Shown here one piece after another: positions 1 through 9,588 of a stretch of 64,000 nucleotides of DNA. The stretch comes from Bdellovibrionia bacterium. Its GTDB lineage: Bacteria > Bdellovibrionota > Bdellovibrionia > Bdellovibrionales > JAGQZY01. Each line of letters starts with the position of its first letter. Position 1 is the stretch's first letter. Below the pieces are notes generated by a model. The model saw nothing but the letters and a program-made list of their open reading frames with translations. It was not told the origin of the DNA and did no database searches. Made by a program: the position numbers and the translations under genes. Location of the stretch: assembly GCA_030427805.1 (NCBI GenBank), contig JAUICP010000006.1:202364-266363 (forward strand), in the 5' to 3' direction.

Positions 1-11
1 TTAACTATCTG

Positions 12-341
12 GTGAAGCTTTTTAGTGAACCACAGTACAAATTTTTGAGTCCAATCCTTTTAACAAAAAACAAAGAACTCAAAACAAAATGTCATCCCGC
101 ACTTTTTGGCAAAGAAATCTGGATCACTAATAGTGACCAAAGTTCACTTAACTTTTGCAAAAAGAATATTGATTCAGCCTCGAGGTATTTTTTAGAACCT
201 CGAAATCAAACTGAATGGGATCGACTCCGAATGAGTTTAAAAGTCAAATGCCTCGGCAAAGAGGATTGCATCCAGTTTTACAAAAAACTGTCTCGACTCA
301 ATAAAAAAGTCATTCGTATTCTTACCCGGAAAAAGAAATGA
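12..341 (+). CDS. Hypothetical protein, possibly 5'-truncated by window edge
   Basis: The 109-residue product is basic and Lys-rich, with no recognised domain, signal peptide or membrane segment. The first in-window start is a GTG at 12, but the frame stays open to the left edge, so the true start may lie outside the window. Its stop codon overlaps the ATG of the next gene (ATGA), so the two are probably translated together. Four cysteines are scattered without a metal-site pattern. Function unknown. Confidence 0.5.
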   Translation: MKLFSEPQYKFLSPILLTKNKELKTKCHPALFGKEIWITNSDQSSLNFCKKNIDSASRYFLEPRNQTEWDRLRMSLKVKCLGKEDCIQFYKKLSRLNKKVIRILTRKKK

Positions 342-1309
342 CTTGTATTAAAGTCACCCTCGTCTTGCTTATTTTACTTTTCTTCCTCCCTCTTAATGGA
401 GCCAAGGCATGTAACTTTGAAAGTCAGGGCAACGGTGTCAATGTCGCTACTATTAATGGCGGTCAAGTTTTTACGCGCTTTAACCGTCATCTCAGGGGCC
501 AGGGAGAGGAATTAATGGCATTACTTGGAGCCACTACAAGTCCCGAAGACTATGAAAAAACCGTTAGAGAATTCTTTCAAAGACCTGACATTGTTCAAGT
601 TATCGAAAGAGAGAGGGCAGAAACTTCCGCCCTTCGTGAACTTCTTCAATCTCAATCTATTAGCTGGGTGGGAATCGAAGCTACGCCCGAAATGGAAGCC
701 AATCACTCACTTGAGGCTTCCATTGCCGAATATCGCCAAATGAAGCAACAACTATCTACGGTTCCAAACCTCCCGCCTGAAAGACTGAGTGATATTCTTC
801 ACTTATTTTACAGCTCAGACTCAATTGCTCTTGGAGAGTTACCACCGGAAGTCACCAATAGAATCCGAACGATTCCCCTCGAGACCGAAGAGGCAAGAGT
901 TCCTTACTACCAAGCACAAAGACTCAACGAAGAAACATTCGATCAATTAGTAACACTCGCTCCCAACGGAATTAGTCACGAACACATCGACCGGGCCGAA
1001 GAAATTTATTACGTGGCAAGAAGCGAAAATCGAGCTCTCACTCAAGCCGAAATCGACCGGGCCCTTGAAGGTGTCGATCCTTCGGCCCACGACGCTCTTA
1101 GGGCCTACTTCAACAATGCTGGATCCTACGCCGAGGCCAACGCTGGCAGGGAACAAGTTATTGCTGAGAGAGCATTTGCCCAAGGCGGTGACGGAGTTAT
1201 TCTAATGGGTGAAATTCACCGCAATGGTGTCCAACGCAACCTTGAAGCTCTATGCAATGGAGCTGCTTTACCTACTCCTACAGGAACTCAAGGCCCCGAC
1301 GAAACTTAA
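338..1309 (+). CDS. Exported protein with weak TraB/GumN-like C-terminal motif
   Basis: The 323-residue protein begins with a clear signal peptide: a Lys near the N-terminus, a long Leu/Phe core, then AKA before Cys25, giving a signal peptidase I site. The body is hydrophilic and rich in Glu, Arg and Ala. Near the C-terminus the stretch VILMGEIHRNGVQRNLEALC resembles the closing 'GxxHxxG...L' strand-helix of the TraB/PrgY/GumN superfamily, and the preceding helix with ERAFAQ fits that pattern. The N-terminal 'GTIH' half of that family is not evident, so this is a weak fold guess. The gene is coupled by ATGA overlap to the one upstream. Probably periplasmic; function unknown. Confidence 0.6.
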   Translation: MTCIKVTLVLLILLFFLPLNGAKACNFESQGNGVNVATINGGQVFTRFNRHLRGQGEELMALLGATTSPEDYEKTVREFFQRPDIVQVIERERAETSALRELLQSQSISWVGIEATPEMEANHSLEASIAEYRQMKQQLSTVPNLPPERLSDILHLFYSSDSIALGELPPEVTNRIRTIPLETEEARVPYYQAQRLNEETFDQLVTLAPNGISHEHIDRAEEIYYVARSENRALTQAEIDRALEGVDPSAHDALRAYFNNAGSYAEANAGREQVIAERAFAQGGDGVILMGEIHRNGVQRNLEALCNGAALPTPTGTQGPDET

Positions 1310-1310
1310 A

Positions 1311-1332
1311 AAGGGCAGATTTCTCTGCCCTT
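1311..1332 (-). terminator. Stem-loop between convergent genes, likely terminator
   Basis: A perfect 9-bp stem (AAGGGCAGA / TCTGCCCTT) encloses a 4-nt loop. Read on the minus strand the stem runs straight into a short T run, so it fits a rho-independent terminator for the minus-strand gene at 1383-1838. On the plus strand it follows the stop of the 338-1309 gene but lacks a good T run, so its effect there is less certain. Confidence 0.65.
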
Positions 1333-1382
1333 GCGGTTTAGGAAATTGCATAGACATGCAATATTTCAATAACACTCAAAAG

Positions 1383-1838
1383 TTAGGGCTGAATGTCATC
1401 AGAAGAGTTGCAAAAACGCGGTCGCATGATGACTTTAGAATGAGGTCCGAGTGCACGGGATATTGTATCTCCTAAAGAGCTTCCATCTTTAGTTACGATC
1501 GATACGCCATCAACGTAAGTCCAAGGAAGTATTTTCACTTCAAAGGACAATTTATTCACAATGTGAACAGGAGTCGCGTTACTTCCCGAAAGCATAGTGT
1601 AAACATCAAGGTTTTGAACCAATTGATCAATAGTTTGCATAGTTCCATAGCGACTTGCGATCACTTGAACCGCGCAAATGCCCCATTCATTTTGTCCAGG
1701 ATAATGAAAAACCGCAGAAACTGAAGAATCGGCTACGTTTAGACTTTTCTGTTCAGTGATATCCATTCCGTTGAAATCTTGCGCTTGAGCTGAAAGAGTA
1801 AAAAGACTGATTAATATGAGAGTTAAAAATTGATTCAT
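1383..1838 (-). CDS. Small secreted protein of unknown function
   Basis: I chose the ATG at 1838 because AAAGGGGG lies just upstream and the protein then opens with a textbook signal peptide (MNQF, a Leu/Ile core, then AQA before Gln). A 23-codon upstream extension would bury this signal. The mature part is about 130 residues with two or three cysteines and no recognised domain. It faces the gene at 338-1309 and shares a stem-loop with it. Periplasmic or secreted; function unknown. Confidence 0.65.
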   Translation of the reverse strand: MNQFLTLILISLFTLSAQAQDFNGMDITEQKSLNVADSSVSAVFHYPGQNEWGICAVQVIASRYGTMQTIDQLVQNLDVYTMLSGSNATPVHIVNKLSFEVKILPWTYVDGVSIVTKDGSSLGDTISRALGPHSKVIMRPRFCNSSDDIQP

Positions 1839-1951
1839 GTATGCCCCCTTTATTGGTTTACGGGAGACTATTAAAACTACAGGATTAAATACAATTAATA
1901 GATTCAATTTTAACTATAGGTAAATCCTATGCTCAAACCTTCATACAGGGC

Positions 1952-3169
1952 TCAATCGACGTGAAAGCCATCCATTTGGTTGAGGTGGTCCTTGATTTCT
2001 TTAACGTGATCAAGAGACTTGGTTTCGAGTGTGAATATAATTCGAGTTTGCCGCAACAGAAGATCTGTCGAAGCTCGATCGTGATCCACGTCGAGGACAT
2101 TGGCCTTTTTCTCAGCAATAACATGAGTTAATAGGTCAAGAGAGCCAGGCAGGTCATCAACGACGACTGCAATTCGTGCGAGGCGACCGCGCGTGCGAAG
2201 TCCCGTCTCAATCACCCGAGAAACAGTATTGAGATCGATATTGCCTCCGCAGAGAAGAGCACAAGTATTCTTAATGGGTTTAATTTTTCCAGAGAGAAGG
2301 GCTGCAAATCCTGCCGCCCCCGAGCCCTCAGTCATGGTCTTTAAGTGCTCTAATAAGTAGACGATGGCTTGTGACACCTCTTGATCGGTGACCGATACAA
2401 TTTCATCAACATATTTAGAAATAAAGTTCTCATACATTTCTGGGCTTGGATTCTTAACCGCAATCCCGTCACATATTGTCGGCTGCACTTTCATTTTAGA
2501 AAGGTCCTCACCTTCGAAAAACCTTTTCATTCCAGGGGCCGCAGCAGAAACAACACCTACCACTCTAATTTTGGGATTCAAGGTTTTAAGTACCATAGAA
2601 ATACCACTGATGAGGCCGCCGCCGCCGATCGGAATTATAACTTGTCCCAAGTTTTCGACTTGTTCCAAAAGTTCAAGACCGATAGTCCCTTGCCCTGAAA
2701 TCACATAGGGGTCTTGATAGGGATGAACAAAAAAGTATCCCTTTTCTTTTTCTAGAAAACGCGCATGCTTGTAGGCATCGTCGTACATTTCACCCTTTAA
2801 AATGACTTCTCCACCGTATTTCTGAGTCGCCAAAATCTTTACCAAGGGTGAGTTCTCGGGCATGACAATATGACTTTTCACACCAAGTTGAGTCGCTGAA
2901 TAGGCCACTCCTTGGGCGTGATTACCGGCACTCGATGCGATAACCCCGGTTTTTCTTTGTTCGCTTGAAAGATTGTTCATGCGATTAAGTGCACCACGGA
3001 TTTTAAAACTTCCGGTTAACTGTTGATTTTCTAATTTTACAAAACAATCTTCCGGAAAGAAGTCTTTAGAATTATTCAGTTTAAAAACAGGAGTGCGAAC
3101 GATCGTAGAGTCAATAAGCTCACGAGCCTTCTTGACCGAGTCTAAAGAGACGTCAGAAATATTCTTCAT
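1952..3169 (-). CDS. ilvA: Threonine ammonia-lyase (PLP) with C-terminal ACT domain
   Basis: This enzyme deaminates L-threonine to 2-oxobutanoate in the cytoplasm, the first step toward isoleucine or a catabolic route. PLP fold-type II hallmarks are clear: the Schiff-base Lys56 in SFKIRGA, SAGNHAQG, the phosphate-cupping PIGGGGLISG, and LLCGGNID. The final ~75 residues (RIAVVVDDLPGSL onward) form a single ACT-type regulatory domain. At 405 residues it matches the short 'one-ACT' class rather than the ~510-residue E. coli IlvA. The ATG at 3169 follows AGGAGG. No other isoleucine genes are nearby, so biosynthetic versus catabolic use cannot be told. Confidence 0.93.
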   Translation of the reverse strand: MKNISDVSLDSVKKARELIDSTIVRTPVFKLNNSKDFFPEDCFVKLENQQLTGSFKIRGALNRMNNLSSEQRKTGVIASSAGNHAQGVAYSATQLGVKSHIVMPENSPLVKILATQKYGGEVILKGEMYDDAYKHARFLEKEKGYFFVHPYQDPYVISGQGTIGLELLEQVENLGQVIIPIGGGGLISGISMVLKTLNPKIRVVGVVSAAAPGMKRFFEGEDLSKMKVQPTICDGIAVKNPSPEMYENFISKYVDEIVSVTDQEVSQAIVYLLEHLKTMTEGSGAAGFAALLSGKIKPIKNTCALLCGGNIDLNTVSRVIETGLRTRGRLARIAVVVDDLPGSLDLLTHVIAEKKANVLDVDHDRASTDLLLRQTRIIFTLETKSLDHVKEIKDHLNQMDGFHVD

Positions 3170-3208
3170 AGAACCTCCTGTTTCGTCCCTTTATAAACTG
3201 GATAGGCC

Positions 3209-3439
3209 CTACCAACAAACACTTAATCCCCGGACCGGGAGATTAAATTCTTTGTGATTAGGACGCGGTCTAAGCCGATCGTCACTCAGTGGTTCAATTT
3301 CAGTTTCTCGGAAAAAGTAATATAGACCTAGTGATCTTCCGCAAGAGTCGCAACGCTCTACTGGTTGCCCTTGCCTTTCTGTGATCGCCTCACAGTGATG
3401 GCACTTACGAATAAAAAGACGATGATCGTGGTCGCTCAT
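3209..3439 (-). CDS. Small zinc-ribbon protein
   Basis: The ATG at 3439 is preceded by AGGAGG and gives a 76-residue protein; a longer reading from 3526 starts with unlikely sequence. Two CxxC knuckles (CHHC and CDSC), about 14 residues apart, form a typical rubredoxin-like zinc ribbon. No further domain is seen. Such small ribbon proteins are common in this bacterial group, with unknown roles in nucleic-acid or protein binding. It is co-directional with ilvA but 39 bp upstream of it, so it may share a transcript. Confidence 0.7.
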   Translation of the reverse strand: MSDHDHRLFIRKCHHCEAITERQGQPVERCDSCGRSLGLYYFFRETEIEPLSDDRLRPRPNHKEFNLPVRGLSVCW

Positions 3440-3616
3440 GGATCCTCCTAAAAACAACCACCCACAGATTAAGCCCATCCTTAGTCTAGCAAAGGGCTCT
3501 AGAAAAAATCGAGCTTTTTCTTGCAAACCCCTAATTTTATTGAATTTTGTGTCTAATGACTTTTCGCGTTACAAGTTTTTGTTCGGATATTTTGCCTACT
3601 TAGAATCAATCTTATT

Positions 3617-4369
3617 TCAGTACTGGGCTGTGCAAATCTGGGAGAAGCTCTCCACCTTGAGTGAAGCTCCTCCTACGAGAAAGCCATCAATATTAGGCAT
3701 TTTCGCAAGATTCTCACAGTTATCTGGTTTCACACTTCCACCGTACAGAATAGAAGTCTTCTCGGAAAAAGCACTCCCTTTAAGCTCATTCATTTGCGAA
3801 CGCAAAAAAGAATGGGCTTCTTCTGCCAGTTCTGGAGTGGCAACTTCACCTGTTCCGATGGCCCATACTGGCTCGTAAGCAAGAGTTACTTTTTGCTCAG
3901 GATCAACTTGGCTCAAAGCGGCCTTCAATTGACGACCAATGACTTCATTGGTTTTTCCAGTCTTTCTCTCTTCAAGAGACTCCCCTAAACAAATTACGGG
4001 ATGCAAGTTTTGCTCGAGTGCCGTTTTAACCTTCTCGGCAATCAGCTCATCGCTTTCAAAAAAGAGACTTCGTCTTTCACTGTGCCCAACGAGAGCATGG
4101 GTACATCCAATTTCTTTAGATACACTCGCTGAATTTTCACCAGTAAAAGCACCATCATTTTTTGAATATATATTTTGCGGCCCAAAACCAATCTCTGTAT
4201 CGCGCAAGATTTCTTGGCTCACCCATAAATCAATGGCAGGAACAAAAAATAAAATCTTGGACTGGGAATTAGACTTTTCTACAATAGGTAGAAACTCCTT
4301 AAAGAAACTAACGGCTTCTCTCGGACTTTTATTGAGTTTCCAATTGGCTGCACAGATAAAGTCACGCAT
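3617..4369 (-). CDS. tpiA: Triosephosphate isomerase
   Basis: Interconverts dihydroxyacetone phosphate and glyceraldehyde 3-phosphate in cytosolic glycolysis and gluconeogenesis. Catalytic residues are all present: Asn9 and Lys11 in ANWKLN, His96 in VGHSERR, and Glu166 in YEPVWAIGTG, followed by the phosphate-binding YGGSVKPDN. The 250-residue length is normal. The ATG at 4369 follows GGAG. It is the last gene of gap-pgk-tpiA, 14 bp after pgk, with no clear terminator before the zinc-ribbon gene. Confidence 0.97.
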   Translation of the reverse strand: MRDFICAANWKLNKSPREAVSFFKEFLPIVEKSNSQSKILFFVPAIDLWVSQEILRDTEIGFGPQNIYSKNDGAFTGENSASVSKEIGCTHALVGHSERRSLFFESDELIAEKVKTALEQNLHPVICLGESLEERKTGKTNEVIGRQLKAALSQVDPEQKVTLAYEPVWAIGTGEVATPELAEEAHSFLRSQMNELKGSAFSEKTSILYGGSVKPDNCENLAKMPNIDGFLVGGASLKVESFSQICTAQY

Positions 4370-4383
4370 GGGAGTCTCCTTTA

Positions 4384-5583
4384 TTATTTTTTGAATACGC
4401 TGATGCCAGGGAGCTCATTACCCTGGAGGAATTCTAAACTCGCACCACCACCGGTAGAGATGTGGCTGAAACGATCGCTAAGACCAGACTGATTGACAGC
4501 CGCCGCGGAATCCCCACCACCAATGAGAGTAAAGGCATCCGGAAGTTCCGCTAAGCTGTTGGCCAAGCTCATTGTACCCTTAGCAAAGTTAGGATTTTCA
4601 AAAACCCCCATCGGTCCATTCCACAAAATGGTCTTGGCGTTCTTGAGTTCCTCACGATAAAGCATTTGCGTCTTAGGGCCAATATCTAGTCCCATCCACT
4701 CAGGTGGAATGGCGGAGCTTTCCGTCGATTTACATGGGGCTGACTCATCTAAACTCTGGGCAACAACATGATCGATCGGCAATAAAATCTTTTTGTCGCG
4801 GGCCTCAACTCGACTGATGAGTTCTCCTGCAAATTTGACTTTATCCCCTTCAACGAGCGAAGCTCCGACTTCGATACCCTGGGCTTTCAAAAAAGTATAA
4901 GCCATAGCGCCGCCTATAATGAAGCCGTCAACACGATCAATCAGGTTTTCGATCAACTGAATCTTATCACTGACTTTTGATCCGCCGAGAATAGCCCAAT
5001 AAGGAGATTCTGGAGATTCGAGAATTTGACTCAGCTTCTCCACTTCATTGAACATCAAGAAGCCAAGGGCTTTTGTCTCAACTGATTCGGCCAAGGCCAC
5101 AATGCTTGCGTGGGCCCTGTGACTGGCACCGAAGGCATCGTTAATATAAACGTCGGTATAGGAAGCCCACTGGTGTGCGAGCTCTACATCGTTTTTCTTT
5201 TCACCTTTGTGAAAGCGCAAATTTTCTAAAAGAATAATTTGATTTTGATTCAAACCAATATGGAGATTTTTGGGGCCGTCGGATGCAGGGTCTTCCATAA
5301 GAAGAACTTCCATACCCAGAAGTTCATTCAATCGCTCTGCCACCGGCTCTAAAGAGTACTGTTTATCGGCGGCCGACTCGGGACGCCCCAAGTGAGAGGC
5401 CAAAACCAATTTTGCACCTTGCTCGATCGCATACTTTATACTCGGCAAGGCTGCTTTGATTCTTGTGTCATCCGCGACTTTACCATCCTTAATCGGACAG
5501 TTCAGATCAAGACGCATAAAAACTCTTTTATTCTTAAGATCGACTTGATCGATACGCGGAATACCATCCAGAAATCGAGCCAT
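4384..5583 (-). CDS. pgk: Phosphoglycerate kinase
   Basis: Transfers phosphate between 1,3-bisphosphoglycerate and ADP. The N-terminal substrate domain shows MRLDLNCP and ASHLGRP, the hinge and nucleotide domain shows [18 protein letters not shown] and the C-terminal GGGDSAAAV and [11 protein letters not shown] motifs. The 399-residue length is normal for the family. The ATG directly abuts the gap stop codon (TAAATG), so translation is likely coupled to gap. Confidence 0.97.
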   Translation of the reverse strand: MARFLDGIPRIDQVDLKNKRVFMRLDLNCPIKDGKVADDTRIKAALPSIKYAIEQGAKLVLASHLGRPESAADKQYSLEPVAERLNELLGMEVLLMEDPASDGPKNLHIGLNQNQIILLENLRFHKGEKKNDVELAHQWASYTDVYINDAFGASHRAHASIVALAESVETKALGFLMFNEVEKLSQILESPESPYWAILGGSKVSDKIQLIENLIDRVDGFIIGGAMAYTFLKAQGIEVGASLVEGDKVKFAGELISRVEARDKKILLPIDHVVAQSLDESAPCKSTESSAIPPEWMGLDIGPKTQMLYREELKNAKTILWNGPMGVFENPNFAKGTMSLANSLAELPDAFTLIGGGDSAAAVNQSGLSDRFSHISTGGGASLEFLQGNELPGISVFKK

Positions 5584-6588
5584 TTACAGACCTTTCTCAG
5601 CCATGTGTAGAGCTAGATCCACCATGCGGTGACTAAAACCAGCTTCGTTATCATACCAAGAAAGAACCTTAACCATATTTTCACCTATAACCATAGTGCT
5701 TTGTAAATCAACAATCGAACTATGGGTATTACCGTTAAAATCGATAGAAACAAGTGGCGCCGATTCACAGGCAAGGATTCCCTTAAGGTCACCTAATGAA
5801 GCTGTAAGAAGTTTTTCATTTACTTCTTCTTTTGTAACGGCTTTCTGTAATTCAACAGTGAGATCCACTAGAGATACATTGGGAGTGGGAACGCGAACAG
5901 CCATGCCGTCGAGCTTTCCTTTCAGCTCAGGCAATACTAAACTGACAGCCTTCGCAGCCCCAGTCGTGGTCGGAACCATTGACATGGCAGCAGCTCGTCC
6001 TCGGCGAAGATCCTTGTGCCCATTATCGAGAATTCGCTGATCACCGGTGTAAGAGTGAACCGTTGTCATCATTCCCCGTTCAATTCCAAATTGATCGTTA
6101 AGAACCATCGCGACGGGAGCCAAACAATTGGTCGTACATGAAGCATTACTCACCACATGGTGTTTACCCGGGTCATAATTTGTGTGATTGATTCCGACAA
6201 CGGCTGTTAAGTCAGCTTCTGGAGCCGGTGCAGAAACGATGACTCGCTTTGCTCCACCATCAACGTGTTTTAAGAAGTCTTCCTTCTTTTTAAAAGCACC
6301 GGTGCACTCAAAAACCACATCGGCGCCCCATTCTTTCCAAGGAATATTGGATGGGTCTCGCTCACTACTAATTGGAATGGTTTTGCCATTCACCTGCATG
6401 GTGCTGCCTTCGCCCTGGATATTCCAAGGAAGAGTACCATGAGTACTGTCATACTTAAGGAGGTGAGCTGTCCGCTCTCCGTCACCGGATAAGTCGTTAA
6501 TTCCAACAATTTCTACTTTTTCAAAACCTGCTCTGAAAGCAATTCGACCAATTCGGCCAAAGCCATTAATTCCGACTCGCAAAGCCAC
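5584..6588 (-). CDS. gap: Glyceraldehyde-3-phosphate dehydrogenase, type I
   Basis: Oxidises glyceraldehyde 3-phosphate to 1,3-bisphosphoglycerate with NAD. The N-terminal Rossmann motif GINGFGRIGR and the catalytic Cys151 in SNASCTTNC are present, with the His in TVHSYTGDQ and the C-terminal SWYDNE. Translation starts at a GTG at 6588, supported by AAAGGAG seven bases upstream. Asp32 after the Rossmann strand (GINDL) suggests NAD rather than NADP use. It heads the gap-pgk-tpiA run, and the ~100 bp upstream, after tatD, is the likely promoter region. Confidence 0.96.
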   Translation of the reverse strand: MALRVGINGFGRIGRIAFRAGFEKVEIVGINDLSGDGERTAHLLKYDSTHGTLPWNIQGEGSTMQVNGKTIPISSERDPSNIPWKEWGADVVFECTGAFKKKEDFLKHVDGGAKRVIVSAPAPEADLTAVVGINHTNYDPGKHHVVSNASCTTNCLAPVAMVLNDQFGIERGMMTTVHSYTGDQRILDNGHKDLRRGRAAAMSMVPTTTGAAKAVSLVLPELKGKLDGMAVRVPTPNVSLVDLTVELQKAVTKEEVNEKLLTASLGDLKGILACESAPLVSIDFNGNTHSSIVDLQSTMVIGENMVKVLSWYDNEAGFSHRMVDLALHMAEKGL

Positions 6589-6691
6589 CGTGACTCCTTT
6601 GTTAGTGAAGCTCGGAAATTGACACGGTTAGAAAAAAAAAGCAAGTGATTACAATGGGTGAGAAGGGCTCTAGCGGCTTTTGAGAAGGGTC

Positions 6692-7477
6692 TTAAACTGG
6701 ATTTACCCACTGAATCCGCGGAAAAAGCCCAGCGGCATTCTTACGGGTCTGCTCTTTGAGTTCTTCAAGACTGACGGACTTCAACTGAGAAATAAGTTCA
6801 GCCGTGTGTACGACATAGGCTGGAGTATTTTTCTTACCTCGCTTTGGCACTGGAGCGAGAAAGGGAGCATCTGTCTCAACATGGAGGCGATCCAAGGGCA
6901 CTTCCACGGCAAAGTCCCGCAAATTCTCAGCTTTTTTAAAGGTGCAAACGCCACTAAAAGAAATATCGAAACCGCAGTCCAAAGCCGCTCGGCCCAATTC
7001 AGCCGATCCGGTAAAGCAATGGATCAAACCTTTCACTTTCGATTTATAATCTTTAAGAACCTCTATCGTTTCCGCTTCTGCGTCCCGAGTATGAATCTGA
7101 ACCGGCAAATCAAACTCTATTGCCAAATCCATTTGTCGGCGAAAGGCTTCGATCTGCTCCTGTTTTGGCGAATGATTGTAATAAAAATCCAAGCCAATTT
7201 CGGCCACGGCTACAACCTTGGGATTGACCAAATAAGAGCGAATACTCTTTTCGACCTCATCATTGTACTGAATTCCCTCATGGGGATGAACACCGATCGT
7301 ACAGTGGACCTGAGGAAAGTATTTCTCGGCAAGTTCGATAACTATGGGGTGATCTTTGGGTTCGGTACCGATCGTAATAACCTGGTCAACACCGCTTTCT
7401 TTGGCTTTTTTTAAAGCCTCTGCAGGTTCATCTTCGAGAAAATTGAGGTGTGTATGGACATCAATCCATCCCGCCAC
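6692..7477 (-). CDS. tatD: TatD-family metal-dependent hydrolase (DNase-like)
   Basis: TIM-barrel metallohydrolase. Metal ligands are visible: His8 and His10 in DVHTH, Glu in AEIGLDF, His in QIHTRDAE, His in IHCFTGS, and Asp in ETDAPFLAP. At 261 residues it fits the YcfH/TatD family, known for 3'-5' nuclease and sometimes D-aminoacyl-tRNA activity; the exact substrate cannot be told. The start is a GTG at 7477 after GGGAG, 12 bp from the PSP1 gene. The holB-tatD neighbourhood mirrors the E. coli tmk-holB-ycfH order. Confidence 0.92.
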   Translation of the reverse strand: MAGWIDVHTHLNFLEDEPAEALKKAKESGVDQVITIGTEPKDHPIVIELAEKYFPQVHCTIGVHPHEGIQYNDEVEKSIRSYLVNPKVVAVAEIGLDFYYNHSPKQEQIEAFRRQMDLAIEFDLPVQIHTRDAEAETIEVLKDYKSKVKGLIHCFTGSAELGRAALDCGFDISFSGVCTFKKAENLRDFAVEVPLDRLHVETDAPFLAPVPKRGKKNTPAYVVHTAELISQLKSVSLEELKEQTRKNAAGLFPRIQWVNPV

Positions 7478-7489
7478 TTTGAAACTCCC

Positions 7490-8626
7490 TTAACTCTTTT
7501 TTTCTTCTTGGTTCTCACTATCGACATCGGCAGATTGGGACTTTTCAGGGACCTCTTTCGATTTATCATTGGCCCCACGATCCTCTTTTGCCTTCTCTAT
7601 TTGCTGAAGAAGCTCGCCCTGATCCGTCGTCGCCACCATTTTTTCGTTCTTATGTTCGTACTTCTCAGTCTTTTTTCCGTCCCTAAAAAGGTCCTTCACA
7701 TCAACTCGAGAAACATGACCATCCTCAAATTGAACCACGACAAATTGTCTGAGAACATCAACATCAGAAACCCGACCACAGCCCTTCGAACATTTAACTT
7801 TTTGCCCGACGTGGGGAGTTCCTTTGATGAGAGACCTGTAGGCGTCATTTTCATATTGCAAACAACACTTCAGGCGTCCACACATACCCGAAACCCGAGT
7901 GGGCTTTAGGGAAAGCTTTTGATCTTTAGCCATTTTAATATTTACGGCATGGAAGCGTTTGATATGGCGACTACAACAAAGCTCCTCGCCACAGGGCCCG
8001 ATTCCACCCTTCATCTTAGCTTGATCGCGGACACCGATTTGACGTAATTCAACCTTGGCACGCAGATCGTGAACTAGTTCTTTAAGAAGATTTCTAAAGT
8101 CCACGCGGTTTTCACTGGCAAAATACACAATGGCTTTTCGCATATCGAGCGTATATTCCACATTTAGAATTTGCATATCTAAATTGAGTCGTGCGACATG
8201 CTCTTTAGTTTTCATAAGGGCACGTTCTTGTTGCGCCATTAAATGCTCATATTGGTCAACATCGGCATCCGAAGCCATTCTTTGAATTCTTTTGAGCCGC
8301 AATTTGATCTCGCTATTGTCAAAGCGAATAGGTTCTTTTGCCACCCAGCCGAGCATTACTCCCTTGCCCGGGCATTCCGCGACAACAGGATCATCAACCA
8401 TAATATCTTCGTCATCGTCACAGAAAAAATCATGAACCTTTCCGAACTCGCCAAAACGCACACCCACAGATCGAACCATGCGAGGAGCTTTTTCATTTTC
8501 GGTGAGGCTTTCTGGAATATCGCCCAATTCCCACTTGTAGGATTTGAGCGAAGGTAAAGGCTTCAAGTTTGGTGGGTTATCCAAAAAGTCGTCGTCTATA
8601 TCTACATCAAAATCATCTTCACGCAT
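7490..8626 (-). CDS. ricT: PSP1-domain protein, RicT (YaaT)-like
   Basis: Residues ~50-290 match the PSP1 family, including its paired cysteine motifs PCGEELCC and GMCGRLKCC. In Bacillus subtilis RicT these cysteines help hold a 4Fe-4S cluster in the RicAFT complex, which affects RNase Y and mRNA maturation. The first ~45 residues are very acidic and the last ~70 are a low-complexity Lys/Glu tail, both extra to the core. RicA and RicF are not in the window, so a matching complex is unproven. The family is commonly found next to holB and tmk, as here. Confidence 0.88.
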   Translation of the reverse strand: MREDDFDVDIDDDFLDNPPNLKPLPSLKSYKWELGDIPESLTENEKAPRMVRSVGVRFGEFGKVHDFFCDDDEDIMVDDPVVAECPGKGVMLGWVAKEPIRFDNSEIKLRLKRIQRMASDADVDQYEHLMAQQERALMKTKEHVARLNLDMQILNVEYTLDMRKAIVYFASENRVDFRNLLKELVHDLRAKVELRQIGVRDQAKMKGGIGPCGEELCCSRHIKRFHAVNIKMAKDQKLSLKPTRVSGMCGRLKCCLQYENDAYRSLIKGTPHVGQKVKCSKGCGRVSDVDVLRQFVVVQFEDGHVSRVDVKDLFRDGKKTEKYEHKNEKMVATTDQGELLQQIEKAKEDRGANDKSKEVPEKSQSADVDSENQEEKKS

Positions 8627-8631
8627 GATCT

Positions 8632-9588
8632 CTATATTTCCCTTAGGTCATTATTTCGAAAGTCGGCCACTAAGTCTTCTAAAGATAGGAGTCGGTCGAC
8701 GTTAAATTCCATATCTTTCAATATTCTCGATAATCCCCAAAAAAAGCCATTTAAATTTTGCTCGTCCAAGGACCTATAATTTTGAAATTGCTCAACCTGG
8801 TCCCTGTGAATGAGTGGCTGCAGGTTTTTCTTCACAAAGAGGAGGTCCCGCGTGAGTTGTTGCCATGTCTCAAGAAGTTTTTGAGTATTTTCCTTATCTC
8901 CCAACCAGTCTTTCATTGAGTTAATGTTTCCCTGGGGGTGCATGACAGAAAAGAACATATTGATGAAATCACTTCTTTGGTGACTCTCCCCTTCATTGAG
9001 CAACTGCTGGACAATATCCATTCGCCCTTGGCTCGAGTACAAGGCCCATTCAGGCGCTTTTGGCGCAATCGCCTTAAGCTCATCAATTGAAAGCGGTGAA
9101 AAGTGCACTTGTTGAGACCGGGAGCGAATTGTCGGCAAAATCATTCCAACCTGGGAAGTTACAAAAATAAAGTGACTGTTCTCGGGAGGCTCTTCGACCG
9201 ACTTCAAAAGCGCATTGGCCGTTTGTTGGTTCATCTTATGGGCATCGTGAATTATAACAGTTCGTCCCCGACTCAGACTGCGCAACGAAAGAAATTGAAT
9301 AATCTTTTGCGCACTTTCGATCTTGATCATAGAGGACTGGGGTTTGATTTCTAAAAGCGCTTCGCTTTGGCCTTTTTCGATACGTATACACGATCCACAT
9401 TGTCCACATGCTATATTTGCTGTTTCACAGGCCAGGGACTGGGCCATATGCTTGGCCACTAATTGTTTTCCAATTCCAGGAAGCCCAACAAATAAATAGG
9501 CCGGAGCCAAGCTCTCACTACTCAGAGAGGCATTGAGATGCTTGATATTTTTCTCATGTCCTTTGATTCGCTCGACTATTTTAGCCAA
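8632..9588 (-). CDS. holB: DNA polymerase III subunit delta'
   Basis: Clamp-loader subunit that helps load the sliding clamp during replication. It has an AAA+ P-loop (VGLPGIGKQ), a four-cysteine zinc module (CETANIACGQCGSC), the DnaX/HolB signature NALLKSVEEPP, and sensor-1 region RSRSQ. The 318-residue length is typical. Translation begins at a TTG (9588) with GGAG upstream, and the start overlaps the end of tmk by 13 bp. Confidence 0.92.
   Translation of the reverse strand: MAKIVERIKGHEKNIKHLNASLSSESLAPAYLFVGLPGIGKQLVAKHMAQSLACETANIACGQCGSCIRIEKGQSEALLEIKPQSSMIKIESAQKIIQFLSLRSLSRGRTVIIHDAHKMNQQTANALLKSVEEPPENSHFIFVTSQVGMILPTIRSRSQQVHFSPLSIDELKAIAPKAPEWALYSSQGRMDIVQQLLNEGESHQRSDFINMFFSVMHPQGNINSMKDWLGDKENTQKLLETWQQLTRDLLFVKKNLQPLIHRDQVEQFQNYRSLDEQNLNGFFWGLSRILKDMEFNVDRLLSLEDLVADFRNNDLREI

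Noticed and set aside
2388-2708. Plus-strand frames inside ilvA
   Set aside because: Antisense shadows of a well-supported threonine ammonia-lyase gene.
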